Assembly (NCBI GenBank): GCA_002372855.1
Contig: DFIZ01000061.1
Span: forward strand, 433 to 22,650
Origin: Bacteroidales bacterium UBA3684
Lineage (GTDB): Bacteria; Bacteroidota; Bacteroidia; Bacteroidales; P3
DNA: 22,218 bases
Reading direction: 5' to 3'
Part shown: positions 14,257 to 22,218 of the stretch, in pieces
Layout of the letters: every line of letters starts with the position of its first letter
How positions within the stretch are numbered: the first letter of the stretch is position 1
Position numbers and translations under genes: made by a program
The notes under the pieces: generated by a model
Seen by the model: only the letters and a program-made list of their open reading frames with translations
The model's database searches: none
What the model was told of the DNA's origin: nothing

Positions 14257-16593
14257 TCAGAATGTCAGTGATGCACCGCCATACACGAGGATGGGCAGCT
14301 GGTTGACGCGCTCGAAGGTGGCGCGGTTGAAATAGAAGATGTTCTGGCGGCTGTAGACGTTGGTAGCGCTCAGCGAAAGCTCGAGGATGGATCGTGTGCC
14401 GAGGGAGAATTTGCGTTTGACGCCAAGGTCGAGTCGGTGGTAGGTTGGCAGGCGTCCCTGGTAGATTTCGGCGTAGTGGAAGGCATATTCGCCGTTCTCC
14501 AGGGTGTAGTCGGTGACGATGGACTCCGGGAAGACCAGCCGCTCGAAGACGCCCTGGGTCTGGGTGAAGGGGAATCCCGAACCGAAGGTCCAGCGGCCGC
14601 TGAATTCCCATTCGCGTTGTTCGCCGAGGGCGTAGGTGGCCAGCAGGTTGACGGTGTGGCGGCGGTCGTAGTGCGGCGTGTAGGTCTGTATCTCGTCGCT
14701 GCGCTCGACGTATCCCAGCGAGTAGGTGGCCCAGAGGTAGAGGCGCTCCAGGTCGACGCGGGCGCTGAAATCGATGCCGGTGGCATAGCCTTTCTCGATG
14801 ATGTAGTCCTTGCGCAGGTGTTCGGGCTTGTAGTATGGCGAGGAGGGGTTGGCGTAGTCGGAGGCGGAGCCGTCGTCGTACATCTTGTTGCGGTTGGCGT
14901 TGAGAATCTGGTTGAACTTCTTGTAGTAGGCCTCGATGTTGAGGGTGATGTGGTCTGTCAGGTCGTATTCGAGACCGACGACGGCATGTGTGGCCTTCTG
15001 CACGCAGGAGGCGATGTCCTCGCCGCGGAAGGAGGAGGGCACGTTGAGGTCGGCCGAGCCTGTGAGGAAGCCGTTGAAGAGGTTGACAATGTCGTTGTCC
15101 GAACGGGCGTCGAGGAAGATCTGGCTGTAGAGTCCGCCGGCGAGTTTCAGACGCAGGTCTTGGCTGAAGTTGTATTTTGCTGCCAGTCGGGGCTCGATGT
15201 TGGGGCTGCCGAGGGTGGCGTAATACATCAGTCGTACGCCGGGGTCGAGAATCCATTTGCCCAGGTGGAGATTGTAGGTGGCGAAGAGGGAGAGGTTGGT
15301 GGAGGGCTCGTGCTGCGAGATGCGTTTGCCGTAGTTGTTTACGTACTGGTAGTCGGTGGTGTAGCCCTCGATGGAGAGGCCGTATTTGAGTTTGTTGGCG
15401 CCGAAGAAGTGGGTGAACTGCATGGTGGCGTTGAAGCCGCCGATTTCGCTGAACTTCTTGTCGGAGGAGCCGTCGTCGAGGGAGATGGTGTATTTCGAGT
15501 AGGCCACAGAGCCGTCGAGGATGGCCGAGGCGCCGGTGACGAGCATGAAGTTGGTGCCGGCACCGTAGTTCTGCCAGTGGTAGTCGGCAATGGACTGGTA
15601 GCCGTTGACCTGGTCGTCGAAGCGGAAGCCGAAGAAGTTGATCTTGCTGCCTGTGCCCGAGTTGAAGGAGAGTTTGCCGTAGAGGTCCAGGAAGTCGAAG
15701 GGCAGTCCTCCGTCCACGTAGGAGTACAGGAGGTCGGAGGTCTTGGAGAGGTAGGAGTTTTTGGCGGTGAGGAGATAGGAGATGGTGGACTTCGAGGTGT
15801 TGCTCTCCCGTTTCAGGGGGCCTTCGAGAATGAGGCTGGCGCCGAAGGTGTTGATGCCGAGTTTCCCGCTGTGGTGGCGCTTGTTTCCGTCGCGGGTGGA
15901 GATGTCCATGACGGACGACATGCGTCCGCCGTACTCGGCGCCGAAGCCGCCGGTGTAGATGTTGGCGTTGAGGATGACGTCGGTCTCGAAAATGGAATAT
16001 AAGCCAATGGAGTGGAAGGGGTTGTAGACCACCATGCCGTCCAGCAGGCAGAGGTTCTGGATCATGGAGCCTCCGCGGATGTAGAGCTGGCCGCCCTGGT
16101 CGCCGGTGGAGTTGACGCCTGGCAGCACCTGCATGTACTGCGCCAGGTCGGCGGTGCCGCCGATGGAGGGCATCTGCTGTATCTGCGAGGCGGTGATTTT
16201 CTGCACGCTGACTTGCGTCTGCATCTGGCGTTCTTCTTTTTTGCTGTCGGTGATTTCGACAGCACGGAGCAGCTGTGCCGCAGGCTTGAGGTGGATGGTC
16301 TTGGTGACGATGCGGTTCTTCTGGAGGGTAATCTGCTCGGTGTATTCTTCGTAGCCTACGTATTTGACTTTGAGGGTGTAGGTGCCTTCCTTGACTTTGT
16401 TGATGAGGAAGAAGCCGTTGATGTCGGTGGCGCAGCCGTGGTTTGTTCCGTCGAGGACCACGTTGGCAAACGGGATGGCCTCGCCGTTGCTCTCGTCGAA
16501 GAGGACTCCCTTCACGGTGCACTGGGCACTGGCAAATTGAAAATTGAAAATTGAAAATTGAAAAAGCAGGAACAGGTAAAAATATCGTTTCAT
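14257..16593 (-). CDS. TonB-dependent outer-membrane receptor
   Basis: The 778-residue protein has a signal peptide (1-23, cleavage likely after ASA) whose core FQFSIFNFQF is encoded by a heptamer repeat. Residues about 26-105 form a carboxypeptidase-regulatory-like domain (VKGVLFDESNGEAIPFANVVLDGT, then GYEEYTEQITL). The plug follows (about 120-235: LPGVNSTGDQGGQLYIRGG, then GGFGAEYGGRMSSVMDIS), then a beta barrel ending in the aromatic C-terminus YGGASLTF. It should import a ligand across the outer membrane using TonB energy. No SusD-like partner is present and the size is below typical SusC, so a siderophore, cofactor or peptide ligand is as likely as a glycan. It starts 26 bases after holA with no clear promoter of its own. 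Confidence 0.93.
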   Translation of the reverse strand: MKRYFYLFLLFQFSIFNFQFASAQCTVKGVLFDESNGEAIPFANVVLDGTNHGCATDINGFFLINKVKEGTYTLKVKYVGYEEYTEQITLQKNRIVTKTIHLKPAAQLLRAVEITDSKKEERQMQTQVSVQKITASQIQQMPSIGGTADLAQYMQVLPGVNSTGDQGGQLYIRGGSMIQNLCLLDGMVVYNPFHSIGLYSIFETDVILNANIYTGGFGAEYGGRMSSVMDISTRDGNKRHHSGKLGINTFGASLILEGPLKRESNTSKSTISYLLTAKNSYLSKTSDLLYSYVDGGLPFDFLDLYGKLSFNSGTGSKINFFGFRFDDQVNGYQSIADYHWQNYGAGTNFMLVTGASAILDGSVAYSKYTISLDDGSSDKKFSEIGGFNATMQFTHFFGANKLKYGLSIEGYTTDYQYVNNYGKRISQHEPSTNLSLFATYNLHLGKWILDPGVRLMYYATLGSPNIEPRLAAKYNFSQDLRLKLAGGLYSQIFLDARSDNDIVNLFNGFLTGSADLNVPSSFRGEDIASCVQKATHAVVGLEYDLTDHITLNIEAYYKKFNQILNANRNKMYDDGSASDYANPSSPYYKPEHLRKDYIIEKGYATGIDFSARVDLERLYLWATYSLGYVERSDEIQTYTPHYDRRHTVNLLATYALGEQREWEFSGRWTFGSGFPFTQTQGVFERLVFPESIVTDYTLENGEYAFHYAEIYQGRLPTYHRLDLGVKRKFSLGTRSILELSLSATNVYSRQNIFYFNRATFERVNQLPILVYGGASLTF
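16534..16564. repeat. Heptamer repeat encoding the TonB receptor signal-peptide core
   Basis: This is 4.4 near-perfect copies of AAAATTG. On the coding strand they read in sequence as F-Q-F-S-I-F-N. The same word encodes the signal-peptide core of the hydrolase at 1849-1880. Confidence 0.9.
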
Positions 16594-16619
16594 AATTGGT
16601 GTATTCGCCGTTGAAAGTA

Positions 16620-17627
16620 TTAATGAATGACTTTAAAGATAAGTTCTTTCAGCAGTTCTCCGTCGGTGACGTTGCCGCTGTTGCGGACACCCTTGGAGCG
16701 GAGGTCGGTCTCGTAGAGGTAGCCGATGCAGGTGGCCAGCTTGCCGAGTTTGTAGTTGCTCGCGGCCACGGCGTAGTCCTGCACGAACGAAGGGGCGCAG
16801 CCGAGCACCTTGGCGGCGTCGCTCTTGTTCTCCAGCTGGTGGTAGAACATCACCTTGAGGAAGTAGCCGTAGAGGATGGGCAGCACCAGCTGTATGGGGT
16901 TCTTTTTGGGATTGGCGGCGAAGTAGTTCACGATGCGGTTGCACATCACGGGGTCGCGACGGCCGATGGCTTTCTGCAACTCGAAGACATTGTAGTCCTT
17001 GCTGATGCCTATCTGCTTCTCCACCAGCTCCTCTGTGATGGCCGCACCGGGTTGCAGCAGGGGGTAGAGCTTGCGCAGCTCGTTGACTATCTTGCCCAGG
17101 TCGGTGCCGATACTTTCGGTGATGAGGTAGGCGGCTTTGTCGGTGATGGTGAAGCCGTTGCTGCCCACCTCGTTCTTGATCCACGAAGGCACCTGGTTGT
17201 CCCACACCTTGGGAGTCTCGTACACGCAACCCTTGGCGGCGATGGCTTTGTAGGCTGCCGTGCGTTTGTCGAGTTTCTTGTGGCGGTAGCAGAAGACGAT
17301 GACGCCCTTCTCCGAGGGATGCTCCAGGTAGGCCGCCAGCTGCTCCCACTGGCGCGTCTCGATGTCCTGTGCCTCTTTGACGAGCACCAGGTGCACTGGC
17401 GACATCATGGGGTAGCGCTTGGCGTCGCTGACCACATTGGCCATCGAGGTGTCGCGGCCATAGACCACGGAGAGGTCGAAATCGCGCATGGCAGGGTCGA
17501 TAACGTGGTTCTCGAAGTAGTCCGACACCACGTCGATATAGTAGTTCTCCTCGCCCGTGAGGAGGTATACAGGCTTGAATTTGCCTGCTTTCAATTCGTC
17601 AATCAGTTGTTTCTCAGTCACTGCCAT
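16620..17627 (-). CDS. holA: DNA polymerase III subunit delta
   Basis: The 335-residue clamp-loader subunit opens the beta sliding clamp. The N-terminus KFKPVYLLTGEENYYIDVVSDYF (about 16-38) is the characteristic delta start. The central region contains LVLVKEAQDIE (about 80-90) and VIVFCYRHKKLDKRT (about 109-123), as expected for the family's ATPase-like but non-ATP-binding fold. The C-terminal helical collar includes DYNVFELQKAIGRRD and LPILYGYFLKVMFYHQL. I use the ATG at 17625-17627 (MAVTEKQLIDEL); the frame extends upstream by 19 codons, but that would lie across the promoter. It is first in a transcription unit with the TonB receptor. Confidence 0.93.
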   Translation of the reverse strand: MAVTEKQLIDELKAGKFKPVYLLTGEENYYIDVVSDYFENHVIDPAMRDFDLSVVYGRDTSMANVVSDAKRYPMMSPVHLVLVKEAQDIETRQWEQLAAYLEHPSEKGVIVFCYRHKKLDKRTAAYKAIAAKGCVYETPKVWDNQVPSWIKNEVGSNGFTITDKAAYLITESIGTDLGKIVNELRKLYPLLQPGAAITEELVEKQIGISKDYNVFELQKAIGRRDPVMCNRIVNYFAANPKKNPIQLVLPILYGYFLKVMFYHQLENKSDAAKVLGCAPSFVQDYAVAASNYKLGKLATCIGYLYETDLRSKGVRNSGNVTDGELLKELIFKVIH

Positions 17628-17653
17628 GATTTCTCGCGTGTATTTTAAAATGC

Positions 17654-17685
17654 CAAAGATACGAAAAATCCTGAAAACGGCCAAA
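17654..17685 (-). promoter_or_regulatory. Promoter of holA
   Basis: On the minus strand, TTTG (17682-17685) and TATCTTTG (17654-17661) are 20 bases apart. The leader would be about 20 bases. The TTTG lies inside the arm of the upstream operon's terminator hairpin. Confidence 0.8.
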
Positions 17686-17705
17686 AGTTTTTTTTCTTCT
17701 GGCCG
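17671..17705 (-). terminator. Intrinsic terminator of the M3 peptidase-rnr operon
   Basis: Reading the minus strand, CGGCCAGAAG, eight A, then CTTTTGGCCG (17705 down to 17678) forms a 10-bp stem with one G-U pair, followed directly by TTTTCAG. It begins 30 bases after the rnr stop codon, as expected for a factor-independent terminator, though the U-run is short. Confidence 0.75.
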
Positions 17706-17735
17706 TGAAAAGTGTCTGAGGTTATGTCCGAAATC

Positions 17736-20051
17736 CTATTTCTTGCGCCGGTGGCTGCGTGACTTGCCGGAGTCTCCGTTTTTGACGGATTTTTCGGTTT
17801 TGCTGGATTTACCGGATTTACCGGATTTTCCAGACTTCCCGGAATTTCCGGACTTCCCGGATTTGCCGGGCTTGTTGTTTGTGGTCTCGTCCTCGTCCAC
17901 AAGCTCGAAATCAATCTGTTTCTTCAGCATGTCGACGCGTTTGACGCGGATGTTGACGGGGTAGCCAAGCTTGTAGGTGCGGCCGTAGCGGCGGCCGATG
18001 ACCTGGTAGTTGTCCTCGTCGAGCATGTAGTAGTCGTCCTTCAGGCTGCCGATGGGTATCATGCCCTCGCACTTGTTGCCCTCGATTTCGGCGTAGATGC
18101 CCCACTTGCTGACACCGCTGATGAGGGCCGGGAACACCTGCCCCAGCTTGTCGGCCAGGAATTCGGCCTGCTTGTATTTGACGCTGGTGCGTTCGGCATC
18201 GGTGGCCTTTTTCTCCATCAGGGAACAGTGTTTGCAGTATTCCTCGTATTCCTCCTTGTTGGCGCTGGCGCCGCCCTCGAGGTAGTGCTCCAGCAGGCGG
18301 TGCACCATCAGGTCGGGGTAGCGGCGGATGGGCGAGGTGAAGTGGGTGTAGAAGGGGAAGGCCAGGCCGTAGTGGCCTATGTTTTCTGTGCTGTAGTATG
18401 CCTTGCTCATGGTGCGGATGGCAATGGTGTCGATCATGTTCTCCTCGCCGCGTCCCGCAATGTTCTCGAACAGGCGGTTGTAGCTCTCGGCCAGGGCTTT
18501 GCGGCTGCCCACTTTCATGCTGAAGCCCAGCTTGGCCACAAACTCCACAAAGGTGTTCAGCTTCTCCGGGTTGGGCTCGTCGTGCACACGGTAGACGAAG
18601 GTGCGTGCGGGGGAGCCGGATTTGCCGAATTTGCCGGATTTTCCGTTTTTGCCGATATATTCGGCCACGGTCTTGTTGGCCAGCAGCATGAACTCCTCGA
18701 TGAGCCAGTTGGCCTCTTTGCTCTCCTTGATGTATACGCCGATGGGCTTGGCGTTCTCGTCCAGCTGGAATTTCACCTCCTGGGACTCGAAGTTGATGGC
18801 GCCGCTCTTGAAACGGGCCTCGCGCAGGCGTGTGGCCAGGGCGTGGAGGGCCATGATGGCGTCGGCGACGGGTGTGCCGTCGCTCGTGCCGGCGTCGATG
18901 ATTTCCTGCGCCTCCTCGTAGGCCATGCGGCGGTTGCTGCAGATGGCGGTCTTGCCCATCCAGCTTTTCAGCACCTTGGCCTTGGCGTCCATCTCCATCA
19001 CCACGCTGAAGCAGAGCTTTTCCTCGTCCTGGCGGAGCGAGCATACGTCGTTGCAGAGCTTCTCGGGCAGCATGGGAATGGTGCGGTCGACGAGGTAGAC
19101 GCTCGTGCCGCGCTCATACGCCTCGCGGTCGATGGCCGAGCCGGGCTTGACGTAGTGCGACACATCGGCGATGTGCACGCCCACCTCCACGTGGCCGTTC
19201 TCCAGCACACGGTAGGAGAGGGCGTCGTCGAAGTCCTTGGCGTCGGCAGGGTCGATGGTGAAGGTGAGCACATCGCGGAAGTCGCGACGCGAGGCTATCT
19301 CCTTTTTCGTCGGCTTGCGTATCTTCTTGGCCTCGTCCTCGGCCTCCTTCGGGAACTCCAGGGGGAAGTCGTATTCGGCCAGGATGCTCTGCATCTCCAC
19401 GTTGTTGTCGCCGGGCTTGCCGAGGCGTTTGATCACCTTGCCCACGGGGTTGTTCATACGCTCCGGCCAGTCGGTCATCTCCACCAGCACCTTCTCGCCG
19501 TTCTCGGCACCGCCGAGGTCGTCGATGTGGATGAAGATGTCCACGTTCATCGTGCGCGAGTCGCTGACCATGAAGGCGAAGCGCTCCTGCTTCTGGATGA
19601 CGCCCACGAAGCGGGTCTTGGCCCTCTTGAGGATTTCCACCACCTGCCCTTCGGGCTTGTGCATCTTGCGCTGCGGGAACATCAGCACGCGGACGGTGTC
19701 GCCGTGCAGTGCATGGTGCGTGTTGTTGGGGGCTATCTGTATGTCCTCGCGCCCTTCCTCGTTGGGTATGACGTAGGCCTTGCCGCCCTGTTTCATGTCG
19801 ATGGTGCCCTCCACGTAGTTCTTCGGCACCAGGTCGTCGTTGATGTTCTTGGGGTTGATTTTGTACTTCCCTTTATGGTCGTCCTCCACCAGCTGCTTGC
19901 TCTCGGCCAGCTCCTGGATGGTGCGTATCACCTCCTGCCGCTCGGCCTTGCTCCCTGCGCCGATGCGCGAGGAGATCTGCTTGTGGTTGAAGGCGTCGAA
20001 GGGGTTGTTGACAAAGATTTTCAGTATTTGTTTTGCTAAGTTCTCGTTCAT
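17736..20051 (-). CDS. rnr: Ribonuclease R (RNB-family exoribonuclease)
   Basis: This 771-residue 3'-to-5' exoribonuclease degrades structured RNA in the cytoplasm. An N-terminal helical domain (about 1-60) and cold-shock/OB domains (about 80-215) precede the RNB catalytic domain. The metal-binding set is in IDPADAKDFDDALSY at 266-280 (Asp267, 273, 275 and 276). HFTSPIRRYPDLMVHRLL lies at 570-587, and an S1 domain spans about 640-720. Two stretches look added: residues 467-482 (IGKNGKSGKFGKSGSP) between TVAEY and TFVYRVHDEPN, and a tail from about 726 of Gly-Lys-Ser units ending SRSHRRKK. Both are encoded by 9-bp repeats. Basic tails are common in RNase R, but this one is unusually regular. 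The gene is 24 bases behind the M3 peptidase gene. Confidence 0.96.
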   Translation of the reverse strand: MNENLAKQILKIFVNNPFDAFNHKQISSRIGAGSKAERQEVIRTIQELAESKQLVEDDHKGKYKINPKNINDDLVPKNYVEGTIDMKQGGKAYVIPNEEGREDIQIAPNNTHHALHGDTVRVLMFPQRKMHKPEGQVVEILKRAKTRFVGVIQKQERFAFMVSDSRTMNVDIFIHIDDLGGAENGEKVLVEMTDWPERMNNPVGKVIKRLGKPGDNNVEMQSILAEYDFPLEFPKEAEDEAKKIRKPTKKEIASRRDFRDVLTFTIDPADAKDFDDALSYRVLENGHVEVGVHIADVSHYVKPGSAIDREAYERGTSVYLVDRTIPMLPEKLCNDVCSLRQDEEKLCFSVVMEMDAKAKVLKSWMGKTAICSNRRMAYEEAQEIIDAGTSDGTPVADAIMALHALATRLREARFKSGAINFESQEVKFQLDENAKPIGVYIKESKEANWLIEEFMLLANKTVAEYIGKNGKSGKFGKSGSPARTFVYRVHDEPNPEKLNTFVEFVAKLGFSMKVGSRKALAESYNRLFENIAGRGEENMIDTIAIRTMSKAYYSTENIGHYGLAFPFYTHFTSPIRRYPDLMVHRLLEHYLEGGASANKEEYEEYCKHCSLMEKKATDAERTSVKYKQAEFLADKLGQVFPALISGVSKWGIYAEIEGNKCEGMIPIGSLKDDYYMLDEDNYQVIGRRYGRTYKLGYPVNIRVKRVDMLKKQIDFELVDEDETTNNKPGKSGKSGNSGKSGKSGKSGKSSKTEKSVKNGDSGKSRSHRRKK
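17761..17874. repeat. 9-bp repeats encoding the Gly-Lys-Ser tail of RNase R
   Basis: Words such as CCGGATTTA, CCGGATTTT and CCGGACTTC repeat with a 9-base step, with flanking drift. Read on the minus strand each unit gives Gly-Lys-Ser (or Gly-Asn-Ser). Being nine bases long, any change in copy number keeps the frame. Confidence 0.88.
18615..18654. repeat. 9-bp repeats inside the RNase R catalytic domain
   Basis: About four copies of the same CCGGATTTG-type word as in the gene's 3' end, about 750 bases away. They encode NGKSGKFGKSGS at residues 469-480, between conserved parts of the RNB domain. Confidence 0.85.
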
Positions 20052-20075
20052 AATGATATGGATTATTTAAAGGTT

Positions 20076-22088
20076 TCATTTGTCGGTCAGGCCCATGCGG
20101 CGCAGCAGGGCCTGCTGGTCGGGGTCGCGCCCCATGAAGTTGCGGAACAGCACCGACGGGTGCTCGGTGCCGCCACGGCTCAGTATCTCGCGGCGGAAGG
20201 ACTCGGCGGTGTCGGTGTTGAAGATGCCGTCGGCCTTGAAACGGCTGAAGATGTCGGCGTCCAGCACCTCGGCCCACTTGTAGCCGTAGTAGCCGCTGGC
20301 GTAGCCGCCGCCGAAGATGTGGCTGAAGTTGGTGGCCGTGCAGCACCCTTCCACCCTCGGCAGGAGGTTCTCCATGGCCGCGGCCTCCACCTCCTCGGCC
20401 TTGCCGACGGCGGTCCCGTCGGGCACGGTGTGGAAGGCTATGTCGGTCATGCCCAGGTTCAGCTGGCGCAGGCAGAGCCACCCGGCCATGTGGTTCTGCG
20501 CGGCGCGTATCTTCTCCACGTATTCCGTCGGCAGCACTTCGCCGGTCTGCCAGTGGCGGGCGAAGGTGGCGAGGAACTCGGGCTCGTAGCACCAGTTCTC
20601 CATCACCTGCGACGGCATCTCCACGAAGTCGCGCTTCACATTGGTGCCGCTCAGGCTTTCGTACTGCACCTCGCTCAGCATGCCGTGCATGGCGTGTCCC
20701 ATCTCGTGCATGAAGGTCTCCACCTCGGAGAAGCGCAGCAGGGCGGGGGCGTCGGCCGTGGGCTTGGAGAAGTTGCACACCACCTGTATCTGCGGCCGCA
20801 CGGAGCCGTACTGCCCGCGGAACTCCGTCATCCAGGCGCCGCTGCGCTTGGAGGGGCGGGGGTGCATGTCGAGGTAGAGGATGCCCATGGCAACGGCGGC
20901 GCCGTCGCCCGCGCCATGGCGGCTGACGCGGTAGACGCGGACGTCCTCGTGGTACACGGGTATGTCGGGGGCGGGTTCGAAGCGCAGGCCGTAGAGCCTC
21001 CCGTAGAGGCCGAAGATGCCCTCGCGCACGGCCTCCAGGGGGAAGTAGGGGCGAAGCAGCTCGCTGTCGAAGTCATAGCGCTGCTGCTTGAGCAGTTCGC
21101 TGTAGTGGCTGAGGTCCCACGGCATGAAGGGCTGCTGCTGCGTTCCCGCCATCCGGCGCACCTCCTCCAGGTCGCGGCGCGCGGCGGGCAGTACGGCCTC
21201 TTTCAGCTCCTGCATGAACCGGCGCAGGTTGGGGAGCGACTGCACCATGCGGTCCTCCAGCACGTAGTCGCAGTAGGTGTCGTAGCCCAGCAGGTGCGCC
21301 TGCCGTGCGCGCAGGGCCACGATGCGGCGTATCGTCTCGTTGTTGTCCCTCTCGTTGCCGCGGCCGCCGATGCTGCCGTAGGCGCGGTACATCCGTTCGC
21401 GCAGGTCGCGGCGGGTGCTGTAGGTCATGAAGGGCACATACGACGGTGCCGACAGGGTGAACACCCATCCCTCCAGGCCGCGGCTCCGTGCCTCCTCGGC
21501 GGCGGCGTCGCGCACCGCCTGCGGCAGCCTGTCGAGGTCGCCCTCTTCGGCGAGGTGCAGCGTCCACTCGTTGAGGTCGCCCAGGGCGTTCTGTCCGAAA
21601 CGCACCTGCAGCTCGCTCAGCTCCTCGGCAATCTGCTTGAACTCCTCGCGCTCCTTCTCCGGCAGGGCCACGCCGTGGCGCCGGAAGCTCTTCAGCGTCT
21701 GCTCCAGCAGCGTCTGCTGTTCGCCGCTCGCTGCCCGCCACTCGCCGCTCTCCACCGCCTTCGCCCGCCGGTACAGCCTTTCGTCGGTCATCACCTTCAT
21801 GCTGAAGCGCGTGATTTCGGGCTCCAGGCGCATCACCACGGCCTGCAGCTCCTCGTCGGTGCAGCACTCGTTGAGGTTCGACATGACGGCGCTCACGCGG
21901 TCGAGCCGCCGCGAAGCGGTCTCCAGGGCCTCGATGGTGTTTTCGAAAGTGGGCGGCTCGTCGCTGGTGGCGATGGCCTCGACGTTGCGCTCGGCCTCGG
22001 CAATGGCTTCCCTCACCGCAGGCTCGTAGTCTTCGTTCTTTATCCGGTCGAAGGGAGGATACTCCCAGTCTTGCAGCAAAATATTCAT
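20076..22088 (-). CDS. M3 family zinc metallopeptidase (oligopeptidase A / Dcp-like)
   Basis: The 670-residue peptidase is expected to cleave oligopeptides or remove C-terminal dipeptides. The zinc motif HEMGH is at 461-465, in VETFMHEMGHAMHGML, and the third ligand is Glu490 in FVEMPSQVMENW. The C-terminal TNFSHIFGGGYASGYYGYKWAEVLDADIFSRF (587-618) contains the His/Tyr substrate-binding residues typical of the family. Length is normal. I chose the ATG at 22086-22088 (MNILLQDWEYPPFDRIKNEDY) because it begins the conserved N-terminus; the longer frame upstream is compositionally unlike the protein. There is no signal peptide, so it is probably cytoplasmic. rnr follows 24 bases later. The 130 bases upstream show no recognisable promoter. 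Confidence 0.94.
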   Translation of the reverse strand: MNILLQDWEYPPFDRIKNEDYEPAVREAIAEAERNVEAIATSDEPPTFENTIEALETASRRLDRVSAVMSNLNECCTDEELQAVVMRLEPEITRFSMKVMTDERLYRRAKAVESGEWRAASGEQQTLLEQTLKSFRRHGVALPEKEREEFKQIAEELSELQVRFGQNALGDLNEWTLHLAEEGDLDRLPQAVRDAAAEEARSRGLEGWVFTLSAPSYVPFMTYSTRRDLRERMYRAYGSIGGRGNERDNNETIRRIVALRARQAHLLGYDTYCDYVLEDRMVQSLPNLRRFMQELKEAVLPAARRDLEEVRRMAGTQQQPFMPWDLSHYSELLKQQRYDFDSELLRPYFPLEAVREGIFGLYGRLYGLRFEPAPDIPVYHEDVRVYRVSRHGAGDGAAVAMGILYLDMHPRPSKRSGAWMTEFRGQYGSVRPQIQVVCNFSKPTADAPALLRFSEVETFMHEMGHAMHGMLSEVQYESLSGTNVKRDFVEMPSQVMENWCYEPEFLATFARHWQTGEVLPTEYVEKIRAAQNHMAGWLCLRQLNLGMTDIAFHTVPDGTAVGKAEEVEAAAMENLLPRVEGCCTATNFSHIFGGGYASGYYGYKWAEVLDADIFSRFKADGIFNTDTAESFRREILSRGGTEHPSVLFRNFMGRDPDQQALLRRMGLTDK

Positions 22089-22218
22089 ACCCTTAATAAC
22101 GTCGCACCGGTCCGTTTTATTATATTCCCCACCACAAAAAAAATCGCACCCCTCCAACCTCTCCCCTCCAACCACCCGATACCTACCCGAGAGGTACATA
22201 ATTCGGCATTTCTTATAT

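Noticed and set aside
14042..16522. 826-residue open frame on the minus strand and a 521-residue plus frame across the TonB receptor
   Set aside because: One is a frame-shifted, Arg/Pro/His-rich shadow and the other is antisense. The receptor frame itself is complete.
18228..20039. 603-residue open frame on the plus strand opposite rnr
   Set aside because: It is an antisense shadow of a GC-rich gene with low-complexity composition and no motif; RNase R is unambiguous.
21715..21775. GAGCGGCGAGTGGCG-like words in the M3 peptidase gene (VESGEWRAASGEQ) as another repeat insertion
   Set aside because: The protein segment is about the length expected for this variable loop in the family as I recall it, so substitution drift is as likely as insertion, and the word is not clearly tandem.
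22089..22218. Promoter for the M3 peptidase-rnr operon
   Set aside because: No TAnnTTTG with a suitably spaced TTTG is visible. The stretch holds C-rich sequence with a short CCCTCCAACC duplication, and the real promoter may differ or lie beyond the window.

Overview
The window looks like a chromosomal segment of a fairly GC-rich member of the Bacteroidales (phylum Bacteroidota). Four upstream regions carry the Bacteroidota-type promoter pair (TTTG, then TAnnTTTG 19-20 bases later). The gene content also fits: a TonB-dependent receptor with a carboxypeptidase-regulatory-like N-terminus, a DUF4294 protein, a C40 peptidase without a signal peptide, and a long lysyl-tRNA synthetase. Family and genus cannot be fixed from the sequence alone. 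No tRNA, rRNA, CRISPR array, phage gene or transposase was seen.

Layout. (1) 151-3913, minus: an export-type ABC system (ATPase then ABC-2 permease, ATGA overlap), followed by a secreted alpha/beta hydrolase whose reading frame is interrupted in frame by several kinds of repeats. (2) 4078-8609, plus: DUF4294 protein, C40 peptidase, then lysS from its own promoter, a metallo-beta-lactamase-fold hydrolase and uracil-DNA glycosylase. (3) 8612-12240, minus: a tight four-gene operon with a sensor PP2C (SpoIIE/RsbU-type) phosphatase, an RsbW-type kinase, a STAS antagonist and a RelA/SpoT-type alarmone synthetase. (4) 12508-17627, minus: holA, a TonB-dependent receptor, a polar-amino-acid ABC permease and its ATPase, which ends in a degenerate RsbW-like domain. 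(5) 17736-22088, minus: an M3 metallopeptidase and RNase R, closed by an intrinsic terminator that overlaps the holA promoter.

Two things stand out. First, a partner-switching cassette is physically coupled to an alarmone synthetase, with no sigma factor beside it. The adjacent amino-acid ABC ATPase carries a C-terminal domain that resembles the same kinase fold but lacks its ATP-binding motifs. Together these suggest a nutrient- or stress-sensing circuit feeding (p)ppGpp signalling; this is inference.

Second, the window is studded with degenerate short tandem 'word' repeats of 7, 8, 9 and 11 bp, plus a 45-bp palindromic unit. They lie both between and inside genes. Inside genes they occur in frame and in the strand orientation that is free of stop codons. 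In two genes a 7-bp repeat encodes the hydrophobic core of the signal peptide. In RNase R a 9-bp repeat builds a Gly-Lys-Ser tail and also an insertion in the catalytic domain.
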